In this document: piece by piece, positions 16,940-26,361 of the stretch | Numbering within the stretch: the stretch's first letter is position 1 | Layout of the letters: every line of letters begins with the position of its first letter | From: Emcibacter sp. | Lineage (GTDB): Bacteria; Pseudomonadota; Alphaproteobacteria; Sphingomonadales; Emcibacteraceae | Direction of reading: 5' to 3' | Length of the DNA: 64,000 nucleotides | Assembly (NCBI RefSeq): GCF_963675455.1 | Contig: NZ_OY776217.1 | Coordinates: forward strand, 2,590,001 to 2,654,000 | Translations under genes and position numbers: made by a program | The notes under the pieces: model-generated | Seen by the model: only the letters and a program-made list of their open reading frames with translations | Databases searched by the model: none | What the model was told of the DNA's origin: nothing

Positions 16940-17610
16940 CACCTGTGCAGTTGCCTCTTAACCTGCCGCACAGGCAGGCGTATGGGCATGAGGATTTTCT
17001 GGTCGCAGCGTCAAACAGGAATGCAGTGGACTGGATTGATCGCTGGCCGGACTGGCCTTCCCATGTTCTGGTCCTGCACGGGGACGAGGGATGCGGCAAG
17101 ACTCATCTCAGTCATGTCTGGCAGGACGGGGCTGATGCGGTACGCCTGAATGAGGCGGAATTTTTCGGGCAGCCGCTGGTTGGTCGGGAAAAGGCCTATA
17201 TTTTTGAAGATGTGGACAGCTATCTTGCTGGCGCCGGTCGTGAGGAACAGCTTCTTCATACCTATAACTGGTTGAAAGAAAAGAATAGTTTTCTGTTGCT
17301 GACATCTCGAAGCCACCCGCGATCCTGGGGCATGACCCTGCCTGACCTGGCCTCCAGGATACTGAGCTGCCCGATTGTCGAACTGGGGCAGGCAGATGAC
17401 AGCCTGCTGGCGTCAGTGATTATCAAACAGTTTTCGGATCTGCAGATCATACTTCCTTCAGAAGTTCTGGACTATCTCTTGTTGCGCATTGACAGATCCT
17501 TTGCCGGAGTGCGTCGGACAATTCGTCGCATTGATCAACTGGCCCTGACGGAAAAACGGGCAATCACCATTCCGCTGGTGCGGAAAGTACTGGAAACGCT
17601 TGAAGATTGA
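16936..17610 (+). CDS. hdaA: DnaA-related replication regulator HdaA
   Basis: 224 residues. Hda/HdaA proteins promote ATP hydrolysis on DnaA after replication starts (RIDA), acting with the DNA-loaded beta clamp. A clamp-binding motif QLPLNL lies at residues 5-10. The AAA+ domain has a Walker A-like GDEGCGKTHL, but the Walker B and sensor regions are short and degenerate, as in Hda, and the DnaA DNA-binding domain IV is absent. It is coupled to the DUF2066 gene and followed 73 bp later by ppk. Confidence 0.93.
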   Translation: MTPVQLPLNLPHRQAYGHEDFLVAASNRNAVDWIDRWPDWPSHVLVLHGDEGCGKTHLSHVWQDGADAVRLNEAEFFGQPLVGREKAYIFEDVDSYLAGAGREEQLLHTYNWLKEKNSFLLLTSRSHPRSWGMTLPDLASRILSCPIVELGQADDSLLASVIIKQFSDLQIILPSEVLDYLLLRIDRSFAGVRRTIRRIDQLALTEKRAITIPLVRKVLETLED

Positions 17611-17683
17611 GATTTGGTAATAGATATGAAATAATCTTCCTGTAGAAAAGAAAACAATTACATCTTCTTGACAGAGAGCACAT

Positions 17684-19822
17684 ATGGCACAGGAAATCGC
17701 CGAGGGACCGATTGATATTTCGGCCTTTGAGGCAAGCGAAAAATATATCAACCGGGAACTGTCCTGGCTCAGATTCAATTTACGGGTGATGGAGGAATCC
17801 TTCAATGAAAATCACCCGCTTCTTGAACGTCTTCGTTTCCTGTCCATTTCCGCCGGCAACCTTGATGAATTTTACATGGTCCGGGTGGCCGGGATTCGCG
17901 GTCAGATCAATGCCGGGGTGCACACCATTACGCCGGAGGGGCTGACGCCAGCCCAACAGCTCGCCCAGATCAATCAACTGGCGGAGGAACTGATCAACGA
18001 GCAGCAAAGGCGCTGGCAGAGTATTATCGGAGAACTGGCTGAGGAGAAGATATTCCTGGTCAATGGGCAGACTTTGTCTGCCGATGAACAAGGCTGGCTG
18101 GAAGACTATTTTCTGGAAAATATTTTTCCCATCCTGACGCCCCTCGCTGTGGATCCGGCCCATCCGTTCCCTTTTATCCCGAACCTGGGATTTTCGCTTG
18201 TCCTGGATCTTAAACGGGAGGATACGGGAGCACCGCTCATGGCCCTGTTGCCGGTGCCGCCCCAGGCCCGGCGTTTTATCCGGCTTCCGGGTAACGAGAT
18301 ACGCTTTATATCGCTCGAAGATACGATTCGCTTGTTCCTGGATCGGTTGTTTCCAAACTATTCTGTTCTGGGCGAAGGGATCTTTCGTTTGATTCGCGAC
18401 AGTGAAATGGAGGTTGATGAGGAGGCCGAAGACCTTGTGCGGGTTTTTGAATCAGCCCTCAAGCGCCGCCGCCGCGGTCATGTCATACGGTTGAAAATAT
18501 CCTCAAGCACGCCGCAGAAACTCAGAAAAATGGTCGTTCAGGAGCTTAAGATCGGTGAAGATGAAGTCGTCATGGTGGACGGCATTCTCGGTCTGTCTGA
18601 AGTCAGTCAGCTGATTGTCGATGATCGGGCCGATCTCAAATTTCCGCCGTACAATCCTCGTTTCCCGCAACGCATCAGGGAGCATGGCGGTGATTGTTTT
18701 GCAACCATCCGTGAAAAGGATTTTGTGGTTCATCATCCTTTCGAGAGCTTTGACGTGGTGGTAAGCTTTCTGCGTCAGGCCGCAACGGACCCCAATGTGG
18801 TGGCCATCAAGCAGACCCTGTATAGAACCAGCGAAAATTCACCCATTGTCAGTGCCCTGATTGATGCCGCCGACGCCGGTAAGTCGGTGACGGCGCTGGT
18901 GGAACTGAAAGCGCGCTTTGACGAGGCCCGGAACATCCAGTGGGCCCGGGATATGGAACGGGCAGGGGTGCAGGTGGTTTACGGTTTTCTGGAACTGAAG
19001 ACCCATGCCAAGGTTTCACTTGTGGTGCGACGGGAAAATGAAAGCCTTCGCACCTACGTGCATTATGGCACCGGTAACTATCACCCGATTACGGCAAGGA
19101 TTTACACCGACCTGTCGTTCTTTACGGATGATGAAGCCCTTGGCCGGGATGCGGTGCATATTTTCAATTACCTGACCGGTTATGCGAAACCTCGCCAGCT
19201 GGAAAAGGCCGCGATTTCACCTTATGGAATCAGGGACCGGCTGATTGTTGAAATCGACAGGGAAATCGCCAATGCGGCTGCAGGCAAACCGGCGGCAATC
19301 TGGGCCAAGATGAATGCCATTGTTGATCCGAAAATCATAGACAAATTATACGAAGCTTCCTGTAGTGGTGTGCAGATTGATCTCGTCATCCGGGGTATTT
19401 GCTGCCTGAGACCGGGAGTCCCCGGACTTTCAGAGAATATCAGAGTAAAGAGTATTGTCGGTCGCTTCCTCGAGCATTCGCGAATTGTCTGCTTTGCCAA
19501 TGGCGCCGAACTGCCTTCCAAACAGGCCAATGTATTTATTTCCTCGGCGGACTGGATGCAAAGGAATTTTGACCGTCGCGTTGAAGTGATGGTGCCGGTC
19601 GAAAATCCCACTGTACAGTCCCAGATTGTCGACCAGATCATGGTTGCCAACCTCAAGGACGAGGCCCAAAGCTGGTATCTGCAGCCGGATCACAGCTATA
19701 AAAGAAGGCAGTCAGGCCCCAACTCTTTCTCTGCGCATCATTATTTCATGACAAACCCAAGCCTATCGGGTATGGGTGGAGGACTTAAGGGAATTGAAAT
19801 CCCCCACTTGCTGAAAGAGTGA
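17684..19822 (+). CDS. ppk: Polyphosphate kinase 1
   Basis: 712 residues, full-length PPK1. It reversibly makes polyphosphate from ATP. The N-terminal domain begins KYINRELSWLRFNLRVMEE. The catalytic C-terminal domains contain the two phospholipase-D-like His regions: THAKVSLVVRRE plus YVHYGTGNYHPITARIYTD, and the second around FLEHSRIVCFANG. The product membrane association is peripheral. It is followed 6 bp later by ppx, so synthesis and breakdown of polyphosphate are co-encoded. Confidence 0.97.
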   Translation: MAQEIAEGPIDISAFEASEKYINRELSWLRFNLRVMEESFNENHPLLERLRFLSISAGNLDEFYMVRVAGIRGQINAGVHTITPEGLTPAQQLAQINQLAEELINEQQRRWQSIIGELAEEKIFLVNGQTLSADEQGWLEDYFLENIFPILTPLAVDPAHPFPFIPNLGFSLVLDLKREDTGAPLMALLPVPPQARRFIRLPGNEIRFISLEDTIRLFLDRLFPNYSVLGEGIFRLIRDSEMEVDEEAEDLVRVFESALKRRRRGHVIRLKISSSTPQKLRKMVVQELKIGEDEVVMVDGILGLSEVSQLIVDDRADLKFPPYNPRFPQRIREHGGDCFATIREKDFVVHHPFESFDVVVSFLRQAATDPNVVAIKQTLYRTSENSPIVSALIDAADAGKSVTALVELKARFDEARNIQWARDMERAGVQVVYGFLELKTHAKVSLVVRRENESLRTYVHYGTGNYHPITARIYTDLSFFTDDEALGRDAVHIFNYLTGYAKPRQLEKAAISPYGIRDRLIVEIDREIANAAAGKPAAIWAKMNAIVDPKIIDKLYEASCSGVQIDLVIRGICCLRPGVPGLSENIRVKSIVGRFLEHSRIVCFANGAELPSKQANVFISSADWMQRNFDRRVEVMVPVENPTVQSQIVDQIMVANLKDEAQSWYLQPDHSYKRRQSGPNSFSAHHYFMTNPSLSGMGGGLKGIEIPHLLKE

Positions 19823-19828
19823 TGTTAC

Positions 19829-21301
19829 TTGGGTAGATTTGCAGTTATCGATATTGGCTCCAACTCGGTTCGCCTGGTGGTCTATGAGAGCCGGCGCCGT
19901 GTTCCCTATGTTATCTTCAATGAAAAGGTGCTGTGCGGCCTTGGCCGTGGTGTTTCCGAAACCGGCTTTATGATGGAGGAATCCATTGAGGCGGCCCTGT
20001 CGACCCTCAGAAGATTCGCCATGCTGATTGACAAGATGAGGATCAAGGACGTTCGGGCCATCGCAACGTCGGCTGTGCGTGATGCCAAAAACGGACCGGA
20101 TTTTGTCAATATTGTCCGGGACACCTGTAAAATAGATGTCCAGGTTATTGACGGCGAGGAAGAAGGCCGTCTTGCAGGCCTTGGGGTCGTTTGTGCCTTT
20201 CCCAGGGCACATGGTGTTGCCGGTGACCTTGGCGGCGGCAGCCTGGAGCTCACACATGTCAATAATCTGGATGTTTGTGAAAAAGTTACGCTGCCCATTG
20301 GTCCCTTGCAGTTCCAGAACCGGGAAGGGGAGGTTTTTCATACGCCGAGAAAGGAAATTGACCGCGCCCTTTCGGAAGTCGAGTGGCTGGAGAATTATGT
20401 CGGTCAGTCCTTCTATGCTGTCGGCGGGTCGTGGAGGGCCCTTGCCAAGATCAATATGCTGGAAACCGGGTATCCGCTGAATAATATTCATAACTACCGG
20501 ATAGAGGTCGAGGATGCTCTCGCTCTGACAAAAAAACTTTCGAAAATGACCCTTGAGGAAATGCAGATTTACAGCGGTCATGTCTCCAGCCGTCGACTCA
20601 GGGTGCTTGCCCTTTCTGCGCTGATCCTGCGCCGTGTAGTGAAAAAGCTGCAGCCTGCGGAAATCGTGGTATCCGGTTACGGAATCAGGGAAGGCCTCCT
20701 GTTTGACGGCATGCCGTCAAATGTTCAGAACGAAGATCCTCTGATTCAGGGATGTCATGAGATCGCCGCAATGACCGGACGTTTTCCGGAACATGGTCTG
20801 CGTTTACTCAACTGGATTGAACCGCTTTTCGAAGATGAGAGTCCGGATGACAAACGGCTTCGTCTGGCCATTTGCATGCTCAGTGATGTAGGCTGGCGCG
20901 GCCATCCGGAATATCGGGCCGAGAAGGTTATTTCGGAGATCATGTATGGCCGTCTGATCGGTATTGACCATCGTGGTGTCGGTCTGATCGGTCTGGCCCT
21001 GTATGTCTGTTACGGCGGCACCATTGGTGACAATAATACCAGCATCTGCATGTCACTGGTGAGTGAAGAAGATTTGCTTTATGCCAAACGCCTGGGGCTT
21101 GCCCTTCGTCTGGCACAGAGGATCTCTGCCGGTACGGCGCGAGGGCTGAATGCCGCCGGCCTTGAAATTAATGGCGATTCTCTTGTCTTGAATATGCAGC
21201 CCGGCAAGGCGGACCTGGTCAATGAAGTGGTTCGCAGAAGGTTTGACAAACTGGCGGCGGAAATTAATCTGCAACCAGTTGTGTCTGTCGAAAAGGATTA
21301 G
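19829..21301 (+). CDS. ppx: Exopolyphosphatase (Ppx/GppA family)
   Basis: 490 residues starting at a TTG at 19829, the only start available downstream of the in-frame stop at 19820. ASKHA-type ATPase fold with phosphate loop 1 (AVIDIGSNSVRLVVYE), the catalytic Glu region (DGEEEGRLAGLGV) and phosphate loop 2 (VAGDLGGGSLEL). It cleaves terminal phosphate from polyphosphate or pppGpp. The C-terminal half has the extra helical domain of long Ppx proteins. It overlaps the convergent rnd gene by 4 bp. Confidence 0.93.
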   Translation: MGRFAVIDIGSNSVRLVVYESRRRVPYVIFNEKVLCGLGRGVSETGFMMEESIEAALSTLRRFAMLIDKMRIKDVRAIATSAVRDAKNGPDFVNIVRDTCKIDVQVIDGEEEGRLAGLGVVCAFPRAHGVAGDLGGGSLELTHVNNLDVCEKVTLPIGPLQFQNREGEVFHTPRKEIDRALSEVEWLENYVGQSFYAVGGSWRALAKINMLETGYPLNNIHNYRIEVEDALALTKKLSKMTLEEMQIYSGHVSSRRLRVLALSALILRRVVKKLQPAEIVVSGYGIREGLLFDGMPSNVQNEDPLIQGCHEIAAMTGRFPEHGLRLLNWIEPLFEDESPDDKRLRLAICMLSDVGWRGHPEYRAEKVISEIMYGRLIGIDHRGVGLIGLALYVCYGGTIGDNNTSICMSLVSEEDLLYAKRLGLALRLAQRISAGTARGLNAAGLEINGDSLVLNMQPGKADLVNEVVRRRFDKLAAEINLQPVVSVEKD

Positions 21302-22452
21302 GCCTCGACCGGAAACAGGACGATTTCGCCGTCCTTCATTGAAAACCCAAGTTTACCGTGTTTCAGATCAAGGGCATGCTTGCCGAACAGCTCAAAACGC
21401 CAGCCGTGCAGGGCGGGAATGTCCGCGTTATCGTCTGCAGCCAGTTTTTCGAGCTCATCCATGGTAGCAACAAGCTTGGCAGCGACGCCTTCCTTCTGGC
21501 ATTTGTGTTTCAACAGAACCTTGAGGAGTTCCATCACAGGCTCGACGTTCATGGCCGGTGGACGGGGGCGGGCGATTACCGGCAGCTCATGATCAGGCAT
21601 GTCGAGGGCTTGCTTCACATAAGAGAGGACAACATCGCCCGGCTTGCTTGAGCCGAATTGGGGTGGCAGGCCGCGAATGCCGTTGAGGGAGTTGCTGTGC
21701 TGTGGCCGGATGGCGGCCACTTCCAGAAGCACCTCATCCCGCATGATTCTGTTGCGGGGGATGTTGCGACGCTGGGCTTCTTCCTCCCGCCATTGGGCAA
21801 GTTTACGGACGATGGCGTGGAACCGGTTGTTATTGTTACGGATCTTGATCCGCTTCCAGGCATCTTCCGGGAGGGTGATATAGGTATCGGGATTGCCCAG
21901 TTGCTCCATCTCCTCGTCCAGCCAGTAGGTTCTGTCACTCATTTCCAGCTGATCGCGAAGCTTCCGGTAAATAACCCTCAGGTGAGTAACATCGCCCAAG
22001 GCGTAATCAATCTGTCTCTGGCTCAGGGGGCGTCGTGACCAATCAGTGAAACGGGAACTTTTGTCCAGGCTTTCGCCGACCAGGCTGGAGACCAGTTTGT
22101 CATAGCCGATATTGTCGCCAAAGCCGCAGACCATGGCGGCAACCTGGCTGTCGAACAGAGGCGTGGGGACCCTGCCGGTTTCATTGACAAATATTTCGAT
22201 ATCCTGGCGAGCCGCATGAAAAACCTTGATCACATTTTCGTTGGCCATCAGATCATGGAAGGGGGCAAGATCAAGTCCGTCGGCGAGAGGGTCGATGGCA
22301 TGATATTCTTCCTCGTTGGCAATCTGGATAAGACAAAGCTTTGAGTAATAGGTTTTATCTCTCAAGAATTCCGTATCTACCGTGACATATTCCGAACTCG
22401 ACAGCCGCTCGCAAAGTTCTGCCAGTTGCTGATTTTTTGTAATAACACTCAT
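21298..22452 (-). CDS. rnd: Ribonuclease D
   Basis: 384 residues. A 3'-5' exoribonuclease for tRNA maturation. The DEDD exonuclease motifs are present: VDTEFLRDKTY (ExoI), HAARQDIEIF (ExoII) and the YALGDVTHLRVIYRKL region (ExoIII, with the preceding Tyr). A first HRDC-type region follows (about 210-290), then a less conserved C-terminal part. Monocistronic, with its promoter facing aspS. Confidence 0.94.
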   Translation of the reverse strand: MSVITKNQQLAELCERLSSSEYVTVDTEFLRDKTYYSKLCLIQIANEEEYHAIDPLADGLDLAPFHDLMANENVIKVFHAARQDIEIFVNETGRVPTPLFDSQVAAMVCGFGDNIGYDKLVSSLVGESLDKSSRFTDWSRRPLSQRQIDYALGDVTHLRVIYRKLRDQLEMSDRTYWLDEEMEQLGNPDTYITLPEDAWKRIKIRNNNNRFHAIVRKLAQWREEEAQRRNIPRNRIMRDEVLLEVAAIRPQHSNSLNGIRGLPPQFGSSKPGDVVLSYVKQALDMPDHELPVIARPRPPAMNVEPVMELLKVLLKHKCQKEGVAAKLVATMDELEKLAADDNADIPALHGWRFELFGKHALDLKHGKLGFSMKDGEIVLFPVEA

Positions 22453-22564
22453 TTGGGGAACCGATCTTACCTTTTATTGGGAAATGTCATGGGAATGACT
22501 TGACAAATATGCAATAAAGCACAAAAACAACCTGAATTGAACATGAAATATAGAAGAAACCATA

Positions 22565-24343
22565 ATGCACGAATACAGAACGAATACCTGTGCCGAACTC
22601 CGTGAAGATCATGTTGGTAATTCCGTCAGATTGTCCGGCTGGGTGCATCGCAAAAGGGACCATGGCGGCCTGTTGTTCATCGACCTGCGGGACCATTACG
22701 GCCTGACGCAGTGTGTCATTGATGTTGAGAGCCCCTTTTTCAGGGATGCAGAGACCGCCCGCCCGGAAAGTGTTATCCGTATTGATGGTGTTGTTGTGGC
22801 CCGAAGCGAGGATACAATCAACGCCAATCTTCCCACCGGCCGGATTGAAGTACAGGTGAAAGCATTTGAGGTGCTGTCCCAGGCTGACGAACTGCCGATG
22901 CCTGTCTTTGGCGACCAGGAATATCCTGAAGAAACACGCCTGACCTATCGTTATCTGGACCTGCGCCGGGATCGGTTGCACCAGAATATCGTTCTCAGGT
23001 CCGATGTGATTTCCAGCATTCGTCGCAGGATGGTGGACCAGGGTTTCAGGGAATATCAAACACCAATCCTGACGGCATCCTCTCCGGAAGGCGCCAGGGA
23101 CTTTCTGGTGCCGAGCCGCATGCATCCGGGCAAATTTTATGCCCTGCCGCAGGCCCCCCAGCAGTTCAAGCAGCTTCTGATGATTGCCGGCTTCGACCGC
23201 TATTTCCAGATCGCCCCCTGTTTCAGGGACGAGGATGCCCGGGCAGATCGTTCTCCCGGGGAATTCTACCAGCTTGATATGGAAATGTCCTTTGTCACGC
23301 AGGAAGACGTCTTTGCCGCCATTGAACCGGTGATGCAGGGAATTTTCGAGGAATTTTCAGACAAGAAAGTAACTCCTGCGCCGTTTCCACGGATTCCCTT
23401 CAAAGAATCCATGCTGAAATATGGTAATGACAAGCCCGACCTGCGCAACCCCGTTGAAATCAGCGACGTGACTGAAGTCTTCCGTGATTCAGGTTTTGGA
23501 ATTTTTGCCGGTATGGTCGAGAAAGGCGCTGTTGTTCGCGCTATCCCGGCACCGGGAGCCGGCGGGTCACAGGCCAGAAGTTTCTTCGATAAAATGAACA
23601 GCTGGGCCCAGTCCGAAGGTCATGCCGGTCTTGGATACGTGATTTTCAAAGACGGCGAGGGACGCGGACCGATTGCCAAGAACCTTGGGGATGAACGTCT
23701 TTCCCAGCTACGCGAAGTTGCAAGTCTTGGTGAAAATGACGGGGTATTTTTCGCCTGCGCCGATGATACAGCGGCCGCTCAACTGGCCGGACTGGCCCGG
23801 ACCAAGGTTGGTGAGGATCTTGATCTGATTGAGAAGGATACCTTTAAATTCTGCTGGATCGTGGATTTCCCGATGTATGAATGGGATGAGGTAGAGAAAA
23901 AACTGGACTTCAGCCATAACCCCTTCTCGATGCCGCAGGGCGGGATGGAAGCGCTGGAAACCATGGATCCGGAAGATATCCTGGGTTATCAGTATGACAT
24001 CGTTTGTAACGGTATTGAGCTGTCGTCAGGCGCCATCAGGAACCACAAACCGGAAATCATGTATAAGGCGTTCGAGATAGCCGGATACGGTCCGGAAGTG
24101 GTCGAAGATCGCTTTGCCGGTATGTTGAACGCCCTGAAATATGGCGCTCCTCCCCATGGTGGTGTTGCTCCGGGGATTGACCGTATCGTTATGTTGCTGG
24201 CCGATGAGCCGAACATTCGTGAAGTCATTGTCTTCCCGATGAACCAGAAGGCGGAAGACCTGATGATGAAAGCGCCGAGCGCGGCAAGCAATGCCCAGCT
24301 TCGGGAATTGCATCTGAGAACGGTGTTGCCAGAGGCCAAATAA
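22565..24343 (+). CDS. aspS: Aspartyl-tRNA synthetase, bacterial type, probably non-discriminating (Asp/Asn)
   Basis: 592 residues. N-terminal OB-fold anticodon domain, class II core with motif 2 (FRDEDARADRSPGEFYQLD) and motif 3 (GGVAPGIDRIVMLL), and the bacterial GAD insertion (about 290-420). The anticodon domain reads RKRDHGG with His33, the residue found in non-discriminating AspRS (as in Pseudomonas aeruginosa), where E. coli has Leu. It would therefore also charge tRNA-Asn for conversion by GatCAB. A TTGACA at about 22500 may be part of its promoter. Confidence 0.97.
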   Translation: MHEYRTNTCAELREDHVGNSVRLSGWVHRKRDHGGLLFIDLRDHYGLTQCVIDVESPFFRDAETARPESVIRIDGVVVARSEDTINANLPTGRIEVQVKAFEVLSQADELPMPVFGDQEYPEETRLTYRYLDLRRDRLHQNIVLRSDVISSIRRRMVDQGFREYQTPILTASSPEGARDFLVPSRMHPGKFYALPQAPQQFKQLLMIAGFDRYFQIAPCFRDEDARADRSPGEFYQLDMEMSFVTQEDVFAAIEPVMQGIFEEFSDKKVTPAPFPRIPFKESMLKYGNDKPDLRNPVEISDVTEVFRDSGFGIFAGMVEKGAVVRAIPAPGAGGSQARSFFDKMNSWAQSEGHAGLGYVIFKDGEGRGPIAKNLGDERLSQLREVASLGENDGVFFACADDTAAAQLAGLARTKVGEDLDLIEKDTFKFCWIVDFPMYEWDEVEKKLDFSHNPFSMPQGGMEALETMDPEDILGYQYDIVCNGIELSSGAIRNHKPEIMYKAFEIAGYGPEVVEDRFAGMLNALKYGAPPHGGVAPGIDRIVMLLADEPNIREVIVFPMNQKAEDLMMKAPSAASNAQLRELHLRTVLPEAK

Positions 24344-24373
24344 CGGTTTTCCTCGGCAGGTAAAACACAAAAC

Positions 24374-24405
24374 AAAAGGCATGACTTGCGGGTCATGCCT
24401 TTTTT
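24374..24405. terminator. Strong bidirectional terminator after aspS
   Basis: AAAAGGCATGAC, 6-nt loop, GTCATGCC then six T residues. The A-run on the left side also gives a U-tract on the minus strand, so it can serve aspS and the convergent small gene at 24445-24639. Confidence 0.92.
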
Positions 24406-24444
24406 AGTCGTCCGTTTTCCGGGCGCCGTGTGGTAATCAGAGGA

Positions 24445-24639
24445 TCAGGCGCGGATGTCTACATTCTGCCCGACATTGGGGCCTGTATCCGCTTCAACTT
24501 CCTTGCGCTCAACAGAGGAATCTTCAGCAATATTCTGAATTGACTGCTGAATAGTGGCCTTATTCTCGAGGCTGCCACTATGACCCGCATTGATCTGAAC
24601 CGTATTGGAGGCCTTGCTTGCTTCTGCAACATCTACCAT
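24445..24639 (-). CDS. Small acidic protein of unknown function
   Basis: 64 residues, with an AAGGAA Shine-Dalgarno 8 nt before the ATG and its own terminator downstream, so it is likely a real gene. It has no transmembrane segment or cysteine and is rich in Glu, Asp, Ser, Asn and Gln, suggesting a small, partly disordered soluble protein. The end (GPNVGQNVDIRA) recalls the GxxIDxxA tail of small YjfB-type motility-associated proteins, but the rest does not clearly match and no flagellar genes are nearby. I cannot assign a function. Confidence 0.6.
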   Translation of the reverse strand: MVDVAEASKASNTVQINAGHSGSLENKATIQQSIQNIAEDSSVERKEVEADTGPNVGQNVDIRA

Positions 24640-24700
24640 TTTTAAATTCCTTACATTTATTCCACACTAATCTATAACATATTCATTACTGAAACATTAA

Positions 24701-24724
24701 CTTTTGATTCATATTTATCAAAAG
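24701..24724. promoter_or_regulatory. 8-bp inverted repeat between the small acidic gene and the SPOR lipoprotein gene
   Basis: CTTTTGAT (24701-24708) and ATCAAAAG (24717-24724) are a perfect inverted repeat with an 8-nt spacer in the AT-rich 160-bp divergent promoter region. It could be a shared operator; no regulator is suggested. Confidence 0.35.
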
Positions 24725-24799
24725 AATTCTGGTTATGGTTAATAGTTGCATGTATGCTCTGTGCGGGAATAAAAACCAAGTAAAACAAAGGCATATGGA

Positions 24800-26116
24800 A
24801 TGATGTTACAGAAAAGCCGCTATAGTTTTTTTCTGTCAGTTATTTTATCCGGACTTCTTGCCCTGTCGGGATGCAGCTCTACGGGCCCCAAGCGGGTAGA
24901 CGGGGAGCTGGTCTTTGATGCTGATTCTCTGGTCAATATGGCGGACAGCTTTGCCAAAACCGGCGATTACGGCAATGCGCTGAGACTTTACCAGAGGGCG
25001 GCCACGGAAAATCCGGAACATCTTGATGCCAAGATCGGTCTTGCCAGGACCTACCTGCGGCTCGGGGCGGCGGATGCGGCGATCTCGATCTATCAGTCAG
25101 TTCTGACAATAGATCCGGAGAATGCTGAAGCCAAAATGGGAATAAGTCAGATGCTGATCAGGGAAAACAAGCCGGATGAAGCCCTCGACTATCTATCGCA
25201 GATCACAGGAGAGACGGCGCTAAATCATCGTTTTTATAATGTTCGCGGCCTCGCTTATGACCTGAAGGGAGATCATGAACAGGCGCAGATTACTTATGGC
25301 GCCGGCCTGAACAACGAGCCGGACAATATTTCCCTGCTGAATAACCTCGGCCTGTCGTTCGCTATTCAGGGGCAGTATGCGCCAGCCATCCGCATATTGA
25401 GCAAAGCAGCAAACATGGGCGGGAATAATGCCACAGCCCTGCAGAACCTGGTTATGGCCTATTCCTTGTCAGGAGAAGAAGAGGCTGCCCGGAAAATGGC
25501 AACCTCCTTTATGAGCGAGGAGGAGATTCCAGCCAGTTTTCAGTTTTACCGCTGGCTGAAAAGCCTGAATTCCACTCAGAAAGCCCAGGCGATTTTTCTT
25601 GGTGTGAGGACCTTTCCCAAAGAGCAGGATGATATGTCATCCGTTCAGGAGCCGGCAAATTCAGGGTCGCAATCTGTTCAGGACGAAGAACCTCTGGACC
25701 CCAAGAAAAAGAAACTTATGGAGATCCTGACGGAAGAACCGCCACAGAAGGAGGTTCTGGAGAAGCCGGCCGAGGAAGCCATGGCGGCATCCGGACCGGA
25801 AGAAGGGATGCCTGCGGCTTCTGAAACGCTTGCAGTCCCAATGTCTGGAAAGGCCGTGGAAAAAGTCTATCGTGTCCAGCTAGGATCTTATCCAACAGAG
25901 GAAACTGCGGCAGAGGGCTGGACCTGGCTGCGCAAGCGTTCGGAAAATATCCTTGAATCCTATGATCCCGATATCCGGGAAATCCAGCAGGATGACGGCA
26001 CATCACTGTATCGCCTGTTCATTGCCGGGATTGAAGAAAAGCAGTCGGCGAGGGAAGTCTGCTCACTGCTGAAAACGCATAACATAGATTGTCTTGTGAT
26101 TTTTACGGACCGCTAG
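24800..26116 (+). CDS. Lipoprotein with TPR repeats and a C-terminal SPOR domain
   Basis: 438 residues. A lipoprotein signal peptide ends in the lipobox LSGC (about 25-28). Residues about 45-245 hold at least five TPR-type helical repeats (for example TGDYGNALRLYQRAATENPE and AAISIYQSVLTIDPENAEAK), resembling TadD/PilF-type adaptor lipoproteins. A Pro/Glu-rich linker (about 265-350) leads to a SPOR domain (about 352-438, YRVQLGSYPTEETA), a module that binds denuded peptidoglycan glycans. I infer an envelope protein acting at the cell wall or septum. No tad or pil genes adjoin. Confidence 0.82.
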   Translation: MMLQKSRYSFFLSVILSGLLALSGCSSTGPKRVDGELVFDADSLVNMADSFAKTGDYGNALRLYQRAATENPEHLDAKIGLARTYLRLGAADAAISIYQSVLTIDPENAEAKMGISQMLIRENKPDEALDYLSQITGETALNHRFYNVRGLAYDLKGDHEQAQITYGAGLNNEPDNISLLNNLGLSFAIQGQYAPAIRILSKAANMGGNNATALQNLVMAYSLSGEEEAARKMATSFMSEEEIPASFQFYRWLKSLNSTQKAQAIFLGVRTFPKEQDDMSSVQEPANSGSQSVQDEEPLDPKKKKLMEILTEEPPQKEVLEKPAEEAMAASGPEEGMPAASETLAVPMSGKAVEKVYRVQLGSYPTEETAAEGWTWLRKRSENILESYDPDIREIQQDDGTSLYRLFIAGIEEKQSAREVCSLLKTHNIDCLVIFTDR

Positions 26117-26135
26117 TCCATCCTTCCAGACGTGT

Positions 26136-26306
26136 TCAGGCCGAACAAAGGTTGGTGTCAGACAGGGGAGATGTGCCTTTTGGCAAAAAACCTTTGGCAG
26201 GTATAATCCGTGGCGCTGCCTGAAAAATATCCCTGATGCCCCAGATTACACTCAGCAGAAGGAAGGGAATGAAAGCCAGACCGGCATAATGTAACAGGTT
26301 TTCCAT
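26136..26306 (-). CDS. 56-residue single-span membrane protein under double LexA-box control
   Basis: A short frame with an AGGAG Shine-Dalgarno 6 nt before the ATG at 26306. The protein has one hydrophobic helix (residues about 4-24, LLHYAGLAFIPFLLLSVIWG), then a basic-proline tail (RIIPAKGFLPKG) of about 30 residues ending CSA. The promoter, with TATAAAAT at 26345-26338, lies between two exact alphaproteobacterial SOS boxes. Known SOS-induced small membrane proteins include the division inhibitor SidA of Caulobacter (29 residues) and the toxin TisB. I see no sequence identity to either; a role as an SOS-induced membrane effector is inference from context. Confidence 0.7.
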   Translation of the reverse strand: MENLLHYAGLAFIPFLLLSVIWGIRDIFQAAPRIIPAKGFLPKGTSPLSDTNLCSA

Positions 26307-26321
26307 GACAAGCTCCTTTAT

Positions 26322-26336
26322 GTTCTTTATTTGTTC
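26322..26336 (-). promoter_or_regulatory. LexA (SOS) box, proximal
   Basis: GTTC-TTTATTT-GTTC on the plus strand is an exact GTTC-N7-GTTC, the alphaproteobacterial LexA site. It ends 16 bp upstream of the start of the small membrane protein gene and overlaps or lies just downstream of the -10. Confidence 0.75.
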
Positions 26337-26361
26337 TATTTTATAGAGACGGTCAAGTCAA

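Noticed and set aside
19763..20581. 272-codon minus-strand frame opposite ppk/ppx
   Set aside because: Antisense shadow of ppx; no family features.
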